Source of the DNA: Solirubrobacteraceae bacterium
GTDB taxonomy: Bacteria; Actinomycetota; Thermoleophilia; Solirubrobacterales; Solirubrobacteraceae
Assembly: GCA_031177685.1 (NCBI GenBank)
Contig: JAPSGI010000003.1
Coordinates: 124,001 to 188,000, forward strand
DNA length: 64,000 nt
Direction: 5' to 3'
In this document: piece after piece, positions 25,487 through 33,151 of the stretch
Position numbering within the stretch: the first letter of the stretch is position 1
How the letters are laid out: each line of letters opens with the position of its first letter
The notes under the pieces: generated by a model
Database searches by the model: none
What the model saw: only the letters and a program-made list of their open reading frames with translations
What the model was told of the DNA's origin: nothing
Made by a program: the position numbers and the translations under genes

Positions 25487-25509
25487 CCGGAATCGTCCTT
25501 CCGTATAGT
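25480..25509 (+). promoter_or_regulatory. Promoter of the DHA2 efflux gene
   Basis: TTGACA (25480-25485), an 18-nt spacer and TATAGT (25504-25509) form a near-consensus housekeeping promoter pointing at the efflux gene. The first palindromic operator lies wholly within the spacer, so a bound repressor would block RNA polymerase. Confidence 0.7.
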
Positions 25510-25532
25510 CCGGAACCGGAACTACTCTTCCG
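25488..25532. promoter_or_regulatory. Tandem TetR operators
   Basis: CGGAA-TCGTCC-TTCCG (25488-25503) and CGGAA-CTACTC-TTCCG (25517-25532) have identical 5-bp arms and 6-nt centres, with centres 29 bp apart. The first fills the spacer of the efflux promoter, and the TTG start of the TetR gene lies 2 bp away. This is the expected layout for autorepression plus repression of the pump. Confidence 0.65.
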
Positions 25533-25570
25533 ATTGTAGCGACCGTCACACTCGCCGCCAAGGAGTCCCC

Positions 25571-27058
25571 ATGACCGCCGCCGACCTCTCGAATCCCGAC
25601 GACAAGCGCCGCTGGTACGCCCTGGCGCTGCTGGCCGTCGCCCAGTTCGTCGTCGTCCTGGACGCCTCGATCGTGAACGTCGCGCTGCCCTCGATCGGGC
25701 GCGACCTCGAGTTCTCCCAGGAGAACCTCGCGTGGGTGGTCAACGCGTACGTGCTCACGTTCGGCGGCTTCCTGCTGCTCGGCGGACGCATGGCCGACCT
25801 GCTGGGACGCCGCCGCGTCTTCGTCGGCGGGCTGCTCCTGTTCGCGGTGGCCTCGCTGGCCGGCGGGCTCGCGCAGAGCGAGGGCCAGCTGATCGCCGCG
25901 CGCGCCGTGCAGGGCCTCGGCGCGGCCATCCTCTCGCCCGCCGCGCTGTCGATCGTCACGACGATCTTCTCCGAGGGCGCCGATCGCAACCGGGCGCTGG
26001 GCGTGTGGGGGGCCGTGGCCGGGTCGGGCGGCGCCGCCGGCGTGCTGCTGGGCGGCGTGCTGACCGACGCGCTGGGCTGGGAGTGGGTGCTGTTCGTCAA
26101 CGTGCCGATCGGCGTCGGCGCGGCCGCGCTGGCCTCGCGGCTGATCCCCGAGAGCCGCGACGCCCGGGACGGCCGCACGTTCGACGTGGCCGGCGCGCTG
26201 ACCGTCACCGCCGGCCTGTCGATCCTCGTCTACGCGCTGGTGGACGCCACCGACGCCGGGTGGGCCTCCACGCAGACCGTCGGCCTGCTCGCGCTCAGCG
26301 CCGGGCTGATCGCCGCGTTCGTGGCGATCGAGCTGCGCGCGGCCCATCCGCTGGTGCCCTTCCGCTTCTTCCGCCAGCGGACGGTCACCGGCGCCAACGT
26401 GGTCAGCCTGCTGATCGGCGCGTCGCTGTTCTCGATGTTCTTCTTCGTGTCGCTGTACATGCAGCAGGTGCTGGGCTACGAGCCGCTGAAGGCCGGGCTC
26501 GCGTACCTGCCGCTGGCGCTCGCGATCATGGCCTCGGCGGGGATGGCCTCCCAGCTGACCACGCGCGTGGGCTTCAAGCCCGTGCTGGCGGTGGGATTGG
26601 TGTTCGTCGCCGCCGGACTGATCTGGTTCGCCCAGGTCTCGCCGGGCGGCACCTATGTCGGGGACGTGCTGTTCCCCTCGCTGCTGGCGGCGATCGGGCT
26701 CGGCCTGTCCTTCGTCCCGGTGACGATCGGCGCGGTGTCCGGGGTCGCCGAGCGCGAGTCCGGCCTGGCCAGCGGGCTGATCAACACGACGCAGCAGGTG
26801 GGCGGCGCGCTCGGGCTGGCCGTGCTGGCGACGATCGCGAACTCGCGCACGAACGACGTCATGGCGGCCGCGGGCGGCAACCCGGCCGAGCTGCCGGCGG
26901 CGCTGACCGAGGGCTTCCAGTCGGCGTTCATGGTGGGCGCCGGGTTCGCGCTCGTCGGGCTGGTCCTGTCGCTCGTGCTGATCCGCAACGCCGACAGCCG
27001 CGCGCACACCCGGCAGGCCGCCGCCGGCGAGCCGCAGCCCGCCCAGGCGACCGCCTGA
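25571..27058 (+). CDS. DHA2 (EmrB/QacA) family drug efflux MFS transporter
   Basis: A 495-residue transporter with about 14 hydrophobic helices. Family motifs are LDASIVNVALPSIGRDL in helix 1, GGRMADLLGRRRVF in the first loop, and AVAGSGGAAGVLLGGVLTD in helix 5 (motif C of antiporters). It should pump a toxic compound out using the proton gradient. The ATG has AAGGAG 8 nt upstream. It is controlled by the adjacent TetR protein through two operators. Confidence 0.9.
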   Translation: MTAADLSNPDDKRRWYALALLAVAQFVVVLDASIVNVALPSIGRDLEFSQENLAWVVNAYVLTFGGFLLLGGRMADLLGRRRVFVGGLLLFAVASLAGGLAQSEGQLIAARAVQGLGAAILSPAALSIVTTIFSEGADRNRALGVWGAVAGSGGAAGVLLGGVLTDALGWEWVLFVNVPIGVGAAALASRLIPESRDARDGRTFDVAGALTVTAGLSILVYALVDATDAGWASTQTVGLLALSAGLIAAFVAIELRAAHPLVPFRFFRQRTVTGANVVSLLIGASLFSMFFFVSLYMQQVLGYEPLKAGLAYLPLALAIMASAGMASQLTTRVGFKPVLAVGLVFVAAGLIWFAQVSPGGTYVGDVLFPSLLAAIGLGLSFVPVTIGAVSGVAERESGLASGLINTTQQVGGALGLAVLATIANSRTNDVMAAAGGNPAELPAALTEGFQSAFMVGAGFALVGLVLSLVLIRNADSRAHTRQAAAGEPQPAQATA

Positions 27059-27101
27059 TCGCAACGGGTGCAAACCCGCGCGCGGCGGGTATGCCCCGCC
27101 C

Positions 27102-27392
27102 ATGAAGGAAGAGCTCAAGGCCGTGCCCGACGAGGTTCGCGCGACCCGTCGCGACGTGGAGCGCAAGCTGCGCGAGACCGAGGACGAGCATCCCGTGGTG
27201 CGCGAGGCGATGGACCTGCGGCTGCTGGTCGTGGCCGCGGGCATCGCGATCGTCCTCGCGTTCGCGCTGCGGCTGGCCGGGCTGGGGTTCGCCCTCAGCC
27301 TGGTGGCGTTCGTCGTGCTGCTGGCCGGAATCTGGCTGGGGCTCGCGCGACTCGCCGCGCCGCGGCGGCCGACGCGGCCCGTCCGGTCGTAG
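27102..27392 (+). CDS. Small two-helix membrane protein
   Basis: A 96-residue protein: a charged N-terminal half (residues 1-42, helical) and two adjacent hydrophobic helices (LLVVAAGIAIVLAFALRLA and FALSLVAFVVLLAGIWLGLA), ending in a basic tail. No family is recognised. It follows the efflux gene by 43 bp and may be its own unit. Confidence 0.6.
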   Translation: MKEELKAVPDEVRATRRDVERKLRETEDEHPVVREAMDLRLLVVAAGIAIVLAFALRLAGLGFALSLVAFVVLLAGIWLGLARLAAPRRPTRPVRS

Positions 27393-27430
27393 CGCGGCCG
27401 CGCCGCGCGATGTTCTAGGCTCGCGCTGCC

Positions 27431-28090
27431 TTGAGGGCCGCGGTCGACAACCTCCTGCCCTTCCTCGCCGCGAGCGAGCCGAGCAAGGCGCCCTTCTACA
27501 TCGCCGGAGCGGTCCTCGCCGGCTGGGCCGTGCTGCTGGGCGCCGCCGGGATCCGGCGGCCGGACTTCCCCGGCACGGCCGCCGCGCAGCGCGCGGTGAT
27601 GGGCGTCAGCGCCCTGCTGGTGGTGGTCACGCTGGCCACCGCGGTCGGCACGGCGACCAAGCACGCGCGCGACGCGCACGCCGGGGGCGCGGGAGCCGCC
27701 GAGGGCCACGCGACGCCGGAGGCCGCCCCGGCCCGAGGGCACGAGCCGGAGCCCGCCGAGGAGGCGCCGCCCAAGGCGTCCGCGCCGTCCGGCACGGGCG
27801 GCAGCACCGTGGAGGTCTCCGCCGACCCCAGCGGCCAGCTCAAGTACGAGCAGGCCTCGCTCAGCGCCGCTCCCGGGACCGTGCGGATCGAGTTCGACAA
27901 CTCCGCGCCGGTGCCGCACGACGTCACGATCGTGCGCGGCTCGGAGAAGATCGGCGCCACGAAGGTCATCACGCAGGCCAAGACGTCCACCGAGGTCGTC
28001 CTGCAGCCGGGCGCCTACGTCTTCTACTGCTCGGTCAACGGCCACCGCCAGGCCGGCATGGAGGGCCAGCTCTCGGTCCAGGCCCCGTAG
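27431..28090 (+). CDS. Membrane-anchored cupredoxin
   Basis: A 219-residue protein. Two N-terminal hydrophobic helices are followed by an Ala/Pro/Glu linker and a plastocyanin-like domain at about 125-219. Type 1 copper ligands are visible: His in VPHDVT and Cys, His, Met in YCSVNGHRQAGM. It should carry electrons at the outer face of the membrane. The start is TTG 27431, 9 nt after a TAGGCT box. A small GC-rich hairpin (28081-28095) overlaps its stop before the convergent RlpA-like gene. Confidence 0.82.
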   Translation: MRAAVDNLLPFLAASEPSKAPFYIAGAVLAGWAVLLGAAGIRRPDFPGTAAAQRAVMGVSALLVVVTLATAVGTATKHARDAHAGGAGAAEGHATPEAAPARGHEPEPAEEAPPKASAPSGTGGSTVEVSADPSGQLKYEQASLSAAPGTVRIEFDNSAPVPHDVTIVRGSEKIGATKVITQAKTSTEVVLQPGAYVFYCSVNGHRQAGMEGQLSVQAP

Positions 28091-28097
28091 GGGCCCC

Positions 28098-28772
28098 CTA
28101 GACCGTCCAGTCGATGAAGTCCAGGCCCGGGAAGCCGAGCACCTCGGCGGTCGCACCCGTGAGGTCCCACTCGCGCCCGGCGATGTACGGTCCGCGGTCG
28201 ATCACGGGCACGCGCACCACGCGGCCGCGGTAGCGGAACGTGATCAGCGCTCCGCACGGCGCGGACCGGTGTGCGACGCCGAGCTGGGTGCGCGCCAGGC
28301 GCCCGCCGCAGGCCAGCGGCCCGCCGTAGTCGCGGTACACCGAGGCGACGCTGGCGTGCCAGCCCTCGGCCGGCTCGAACGGGGCGACCGGACCGACGCC
28401 CGGCGGGTTGCGGAACTCGCTGTCCCGGCGCGCCCGGCGCAGCTGCGCGAGCTCGCGGCGCACCTCGGCGTCGCTGGGCGGCCCTGCGCCCGCGCGCGGC
28501 TTCCCGCCGCCACCCGCGGGCGGCTCGACGACGCGGTAGGAGCCCGACGGCGTGCCCGCGACGTCGCCGGCCACCGGCTCGACCACCTTGGGCCGCGGCT
28601 TGAGCCGCGCGTAGTAGTCGTCCCCGACCGTCGCCACGGCGCGCCCCGGCTCGGCGCGCGGGGACAGCGCCGTCACGGCGACGGCCGCGCTCGCACCCCC
28701 CAACGCGGCGAGCGCCGCGGCGACCGTCGCCACGCGGCGCCAGCGGGTGCCTGGCTCCGTCGGCCGAGCCAT
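28098..28772 (-). CDS. RlpA-like double-psi beta-barrel protein, exported
   Basis: A 224-residue protein with an N-terminal signal/anchor (VATVAAALAALGGASAAVAV), a low-complexity middle, and a C-terminal double-psi beta-barrel: ASVYRDYGGPLACGG, then VPVIDRGPYIAGREWDLT. Two cysteines (ACGG, APCGAL) may form a disulfide. RlpA relatives cut naked glycan strands at septa; in Actinobacteria such domains also occur in resuscitation-type proteins. Activity is inferred from fold only. Confidence 0.75.
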   Translation of the reverse strand: MARPTEPGTRWRRVATVAAALAALGGASAAVAVTALSPRAEPGRAVATVGDDYYARLKPRPKVVEPVAGDVAGTPSGSYRVVEPPAGGGGKPRAGAGPPSDAEVRRELAQLRRARRDSEFRNPPGVGPVAPFEPAEGWHASVASVYRDYGGPLACGGRLARTQLGVAHRSAPCGALITFRYRGRVVRVPVIDRGPYIAGREWDLTGATAEVLGFPGLDFIDWTV

Positions 28773-28871
28773 CGACGGGTCACTCTATTCCCGGCGCCGT
28801 CAGGTCGCGCAGGGCAGAGTTTTGGCGCGTCAACCGCACCTTTTCCGGGCCGCGTGTGCTCCAATTGGTAA

Positions 28872-29267
28872 ATGGCCCCCGAGCGGATCCTGCTGTGCGT
28901 CGACGACCCCGCGCGGCGCCGCGCGTTCGCCGAGACACTCGGGGCCGGCGCGGACCTCGCCGTCGTCGGCACCACGGCGGCCGACGAGTCCGCCGTTCGC
29001 GCCGCGGCGGCCCGCCAGCCGGACCTCATCCTCGTCGAGGCGCGCCACGCCGGGGTGGAGGGGGCGAAGCTCGTCGCGCGCCTGCGCGGCGCCGCGCCGA
29101 GCGCCGGCCTGCTGGCCGTCGCGGCGGGTCCGGACCGTCCGCGCACGGTGCTGGCACGCGCGCTCGTCGCCGACCGCTACGTGGACCCGCACGTCGCGGC
29201 GGCGCGGGTGTTCGAGGTGGTCGTGCGGTTCGCGCGCGAGCGCCGGCACGGACGGCTGGCCTCGTAA
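28872..29267 (+). CDS. Response regulator receiver-like protein with Glu at the phospho-acceptor site
   Basis: A 131-residue stand-alone receiver-like domain. The acidic pair is kept (LLCVDDPARR), but the position of the phosphorylated aspartate reads DLILVEARHAG, a glutamate that can mimic phospho-Asp. The conserved Lys region near the end is also changed (DRYVDPHVA). It is probably a pseudo-receiver that works without phosphotransfer or is constitutively on. No histidine kinase is nearby. Divergent from the RlpA-like gene. Confidence 0.65.
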   Translation: MAPERILLCVDDPARRRAFAETLGAGADLAVVGTTAADESAVRAAAARQPDLILVEARHAGVEGAKLVARLRGAAPSAGLLAVAAGPDRPRTVLARALVADRYVDPHVAAARVFEVVVRFARERRHGRLAS

Positions 29268-29279
29268 CCTGCGGTGGCG

Positions 29280-29984
29280 ATGAGCCGCCGCCGACCCGCC
29301 ACCGCCGACCAGGAGCTGCTGGGCGCCGAGCGTCCGGCCGTCGCGCCGCGCCTCAGCGACGACGCCCGCGCGGAACGCATGCGCGCCGAGCTGCGCATGG
29401 GATTCGACGCCCTGGCCGGCCTGGGGCCGGCCGTCTCGGTGTTCGGGTCGGCGCGGACCCCGACCGACCACCCGCGCTACGAGCTCGCCCGGCAGCTGGG
29501 CCGCACGCTGGGCCGCGCGGGCTTCGCGGTCATCACCGGCGGCGGGCCCGGGACCATGGAGGGCGCCAACCGCGGCGCCACCGAGGTCGGTGCGCGCTCG
29601 GTCGGGCTCAACATCGAGCTGCCGCGCGAGGAGACTCGCAACCCGTACGTCGACCTGCCGATCACGTTCCGCTACTTCTTCGCGCGCAAGGTCATGTTCG
29701 TGCGCTACTCGGTGGGCTTCGTCGTCCTGCCGGGCGGCTTCGGCACGCTCGACGAGCTCTTCGAGGCGCTCACGCTCATGCAGACCGACAAGACCGTCGA
29801 CTTCGCCGTCGTCCTGATGGACTCGGGGTACTGGGGCGGGCTGATGGAGTGGATGCGCGAGCGCCTGGCCGGCGAGGGGACCATCTCCCCGACCGACCTC
29901 GACCTGATCACCGTGACCGACGACCCGGTGCAGGCCGTGGCGCAGCTGTCCGCCGCCGCGGCGGGTCAGGCGCTGCCGTCGTAG
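29280..29984 (+). CDS. LOG family protein (TIGR00730, Rossmann fold)
   Basis: A 234-residue protein with the family signature PGGFGTLDE at about residue 160 and the nucleotide-binding GGGPGTMEGANRGA. LOG proteins cleave nucleoside 5'-monophosphates (cytokinin riboside phosphates in plants and some Actinobacteria) to base and ribose phosphate. ATG 29280 lies 9 nt after a TAACCT box; GTG 29274 is also in frame. Its 3' end overlaps the convergent E2 gene by 19 bp. Confidence 0.85.
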   Translation: MSRRRPATADQELLGAERPAVAPRLSDDARAERMRAELRMGFDALAGLGPAVSVFGSARTPTDHPRYELARQLGRTLGRAGFAVITGGGPGTMEGANRGATEVGARSVGLNIELPREETRNPYVDLPITFRYFFARKVMFVRYSVGFVVLPGGFGTLDELFEALTLMQTDKTVDFAVVLMDSGYWGGLMEWMRERLAGEGTISPTDLDLITVTDDPVQAVAQLSAAAAGQALPS

Positions 29985-31189
29985 CTCTCCAGGCGCCGCC
30001 GGACCGCCGCCAAAAAGCGCGCCGCCAGCGCGCCGTCCAGCGCCCGGTGGTCCCACGACAGCCCCAGGATCGTCATCGGCCGGATCGCGATCGCGTCGTG
30101 GCCCTGCTCGTCGGCGACCACGACGGGGCGCTTGACGATCGCCTCGAGGTCGAGGATGGCCACCTGCGGCTGGTTGATCACCGGCGTGGCCATGATCGAC
30201 CCGAACTGCCCCGGGTTGGTGATCGTGAAGGTGCCGCCGCGCACCTCGTCGGGCGTCAGCTCGCGCGCGCGGGCGCGCGCGGCCAGGTCGCGGATGCGCG
30301 CGGCCAGCCCCTCCACCGACAGCTCGTGCGCCGCGCGGATCGTCGGGACGATCAGGCCGTCCTCGCCGAGCGACACGGCGATGCCGAGGTTCACCTCGCG
30401 GTGGACGGTGTGGCGGTCGCCCTCCAGCCAGGCGTTGAGCTCGGGGTGCTCGCGCAGCGCGCCGATCGTGCACGCGGCCACGAACGGCAGCGCGGTCAAA
30501 CCGAGGCGGGCGCGCGCCGCCTCGACGCGCGACATGTCGGCTTCGATCCACGTCGTGCACGTCGCCGCGGTGTCCAGCGAGCGCTTCATGTGCTCGCCGA
30601 TCGTCCGGCGCATGCGCGAGAGCGTGGCCCCCGCGGGCGCCGGCTCGGCCGCGGCGGGCTTCGGCTCGGTCTTCTCCTCCGGCCGGTACGGGCTCTCCGT
30701 GTGCAGCGGCTTGCCGTCGCCGTTCTTTCCGACCAGCGCCAGCACGTCCTGCTTGCGCACGCGCCCGCCCCGCCCGGTGCCCTCGACGCGCGAGAGGTCG
30801 ATGTCGTGCTCGGCCGCGATGCGCTGGACGACGGGCGAGTAGCGGCGCACGCGCGGCTCGACCTCGGGCACCGCCTCGGCCGCGGGCGCCGCGGGCGCCG
30901 CCTCGTCGGCGTGCATCTCGCCGGGCGTGGCGTCCGTCGCGATGCGGGCCAGGACCGTCCCCACGTCCACGGTCGTATCGGTCTCCACGACCACCTCGGC
31001 CACCCGCCCCGAGACCGGCGCGGGCACCTCGGTGTCGATCTTGTCGGTGGAGACGTCGCAGATCGTCTCGTCGGCCTCCACCCAGTCGCCGGGGCGCTTC
31101 TTCCACTCCACCACCGTCCCCTCGGCCACCGAGACGCCCATCTGCGGCATGGTCACGTCGACGAGGGTCTCAGTATTCGAGGAGCTCAC
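29966..31189 (-). CDS. bkdC: Dihydrolipoamide acyltransferase E2 of branched-chain oxoacid dehydrogenase
   Basis: A 407-residue E2 with one lipoyl domain (lysine in STDKIDTEVPAP), a peripheral subunit-binding domain (SPVVQRIAAEHDIDLSRVEG) and the acyltransferase core ending in SWDHRALDG (catalytic His/Asp). It transfers the branched acyl group to CoA. GTG 31189 overlaps the E1-beta gene by 20 bp. It is last in the operon after leucine dehydrogenase, E1-alpha and E1-beta. No lipoamide dehydrogenase (E3) is present here, so a shared E3 encoded elsewhere is needed. Confidence 0.9.
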   Translation of the reverse strand: MSSSNTETLVDVTMPQMGVSVAEGTVVEWKKRPGDWVEADETICDVSTDKIDTEVPAPVSGRVAEVVVETDTTVDVGTVLARIATDATPGEMHADEAAPAAPAAEAVPEVEPRVRRYSPVVQRIAAEHDIDLSRVEGTGRGGRVRKQDVLALVGKNGDGKPLHTESPYRPEEKTEPKPAAAEPAPAGATLSRMRRTIGEHMKRSLDTAATCTTWIEADMSRVEAARARLGLTALPFVAACTIGALREHPELNAWLEGDRHTVHREVNLGIAVSLGEDGLIVPTIRAAHELSVEGLAARIRDLAARARARELTPDEVRGGTFTITNPGQFGSIMATPVINQPQVAILDLEAIVKRPVVVADEQGHDAIAIRPMTILGLSWDHRALDGALAARFLAAVRRRLESYDGSA

Positions 31190-32129
31190 GGCACGCCTCC
31201 TTCACGCGGTCCACGGACGGGAGCACCGCCTGCTCGAGCGGCGGCGAGAACGGGATGGGGACGTCGGGCGTCGCCACGCGCACGACCGGCCCGTCGAGGT
31301 CCTCGAAGGCGCGCTGGGCGATCAGCGCCGCCACCTCGGCGCCGGCGGCGCACGTGCGGTTCGCCTCGTCGACGACGACGACCTTCGAGCACCGGCGCAC
31401 GGAGTCGAGGATCGCCGCCTCGTCCAGCGGGACCAGCGAACGCAGGTCCAGCACCTCCACGCGCGCGCCGTCGAGGTCGTCGGTCGCCTCCAGCGCCGTG
31501 TGCACCATTGCGCCGTAGGCGATCACCACCAGGTCCTCGCCGGGCCGCGCGACCCGCGCGGTCATCGGCGTCTCGTACGTGCCGGCCGGGACTTCGCCCT
31601 TGGCGCGCCGGTACAGGTGCTTGTGCTCGAGGAAGCACACGGGGTTGGGGTCGCGGATCGCGGAGATCAGCAGCCCCTTGGCGTCCTCGGGCGTGGAGGG
31701 CGCCACGACCTTGATCCCCGGCGCGTGCATGAACCACGCCTCGGGATTCTGGGAGTGGAACGGGCCGCCCGAGAACCCGCCGCCGGACGGCAGCCGCACG
31801 GTGATTGGGACGGCCAGCCCCTGGCGGTAGTGCATCTTGCCCGCGACGTTCACGAGCTGGTCGAAGCCGCACGCGATGAAGTCCGCGAACTGCATCTCGC
31901 ACACCGGCCGCATGCCGACGACCGCGGCGCCGATAGCGGTGCCCACGATGCCGGACTCCGCCAGCGGCGTGTCCATCACGCGGTCGGGGCCGAACTCGGC
32001 CAGGAAGCCGTCCGTGACCTTGAAGGCGCCGCCGAAGTCCGCGATGTCCTCGCCCATGCACAGGACGCGGTCGTCGGCGCGCATCTCCTCGCGCAGGCCG
32101 TCGGAGATCGCCTCGAGATAGGTGGTCAT
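31170..32129 (-). CDS. bkdB: Branched-chain oxoacid dehydrogenase E1 beta subunit
   Basis: A 319-residue transketolase-type pyrimidine-binding subunit. It shows GEDIADFGGAFKVTDGF, TPLAESGIVGTAIGAA, the RLPSGGGFSGGPFHSQ loop and PEDAKGLL. Together with E1-alpha it decarboxylates 2-oxoisovalerate and related acids using TPP. Its ATG overlaps the E1-alpha stop (ATGA), which indicates coupled translation and 1:1 supply. Confidence 0.92.
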   Translation of the reverse strand: MTTYLEAISDGLREEMRADDRVLCMGEDIADFGGAFKVTDGFLAEFGPDRVMDTPLAESGIVGTAIGAAVVGMRPVCEMQFADFIACGFDQLVNVAGKMHYRQGLAVPITVRLPSGGGFSGGPFHSQNPEAWFMHAPGIKVVAPSTPEDAKGLLISAIRDPNPVCFLEHKHLYRRAKGEVPAGTYETPMTARVARPGEDLVVIAYGAMVHTALEATDDLDGARVEVLDLRSLVPLDEAAILDSVRRCSKVVVVDEANRTCAAGAEVAALIAQRAFEDLDGPVVRVATPDVPIPFSPPLEQAVLPSVDRVKEACRELLEY

Positions 32130-33151
32130 CGCACCGGCCTCCCGTCGCCCAGGGGGACCGCCTCGCCCTCGCAGAACACCCCCTCGGTGGCCTGGCTCGG
32201 CTCGGGCATCGGCATGGCCAGCGCCTCCTCGGTCGCCCGGTCCACCTCCGCGCGCACCTCGTTGCGTACGGCCTCGACGTCCACGCCGCGCTCGGCCAGG
32301 CGCCGCTCCTGGCGCTCGACGGGGTCGCGCCGGCTCCACTCCTCCAGCAGCTCCGGCGGGACGTAGCGCATGTCGTCGTGTGCCGCGTGGCCGTGCATGC
32401 GCATGGTCACGGCCTCGATCATCGTCGGGCCCGCGCCGGCCAGGGCGCGCTCGCGCGCCTCGCGCGTCACCGCGTGGACCGCCTCGACGTCGTTTCCGTC
32501 CACGGTCACGCCGGGGAACCCGTAGGCGCCGGCGCGCTGCACCGGATCGACCGCGAACTGCTTGGACAGCGGTGTGGAGTACGCGTACTGGTTGTTCTCC
32601 AGCACGAAGATCACGGGCAGGCGCTGGACGCCGGCCCAGTTCATCGCCTCGTGCCAGTCGCCGCGCGAGGTCGACCCGTCGCCGAACCAGGTCAGCGCGA
32701 CGCGCGGCTCGCGGCGCAGCTTGAAGGCCATCGCCATGCCGGTGGCCACGAGCATCATGTCGGGGAGCATCGAGACCATGCCCACGCAGCCCAGGGACGG
32801 GTCGCCGAAGTGCACGTTGCCGTCGCGCCCGCGCGTGATGCCGCCCGCGCGGCCCATGTACTGGGCCAGCACGCGCGCCGGCTCCACGCCGCGCACCAGG
32901 TGCGCCGCGAGGTCGCGGTGCAGGACGCACAGGCGGTCCTCGGGCGCCATCGCGTACGCGGCGCCCGTGGAAACGGCCTCCTGGCCGAAGCCGTCGTAGA
33001 AGGAACCGGGGACCTTGCCCTGGCGATACAGGTTCATCGCGCGCTCCTCGAGGAAGCGCATCAGCAGCATGTAGCGCAGCAGCGCTACGCCGTCATCAGC
33101 CGCTTCCCGCTCCGGTGACGGGTAGGGCCGGCGGACCTCCTGGGTCGCCAT
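32126..33151 (-). CDS. bkdA: Branched-chain oxoacid dehydrogenase E1 alpha subunit
   Basis: A 341-residue TPP-binding subunit. The GDG...NN cofactor motif is visible (WFGDGSTSRGDWHEAMN, then VLENNQYAYS), as is the MHGHAAHDDMRY phosphorylation-loop region. ATG 33151 has a strong AGAGGAG ribosome site 6 nt upstream, even though it lies inside the end of the dehydrogenase gene. Operon order is amino acid dehydrogenase, E1-alpha, E1-beta, E2. Confidence 0.92.
   Translation of the reverse strand: MATQEVRRPYPSPEREAADDGVALLRYMLLMRFLEERAMNLYRQGKVPGSFYDGFGQEAVSTGAAYAMAPEDRLCVLHRDLAAHLVRGVEPARVLAQYMGRAGGITRGRDGNVHFGDPSLGCVGMVSMLPDMMLVATGMAMAFKLRREPRVALTWFGDGSTSRGDWHEAMNWAGVQRLPVIFVLENNQYAYSTPLSKQFAVDPVQRAGAYGFPGVTVDGNDVEAVHAVTREARERALAGAGPTMIEAVTMRMHGHAAHDDMRYVPPELLEEWSRRDPVERQERRLAERGVDVEAVRNEVRAEVDRATEEALAMPMPEPSQATEGVFCEGEAVPLGDGRPVR

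Noticed and set aside
28081-28095. GGCCCC-GTA-GGGGCC hairpin between the convergent cupredoxin and RlpA-like genes as a terminator
   Set aside because: The stem is only 6 bp, it overlaps the stop codon and no T-run follows; such hairpins are common by chance at this GC content.
24890-28156. A 1,088-codon minus-strand frame running through the DHA2, small membrane and cupredoxin genes
   Set aside because: Only the last 198 codons (TetR) are recognisable; the upstream part is low-complexity His/Arg/Gln antisense of real genes.
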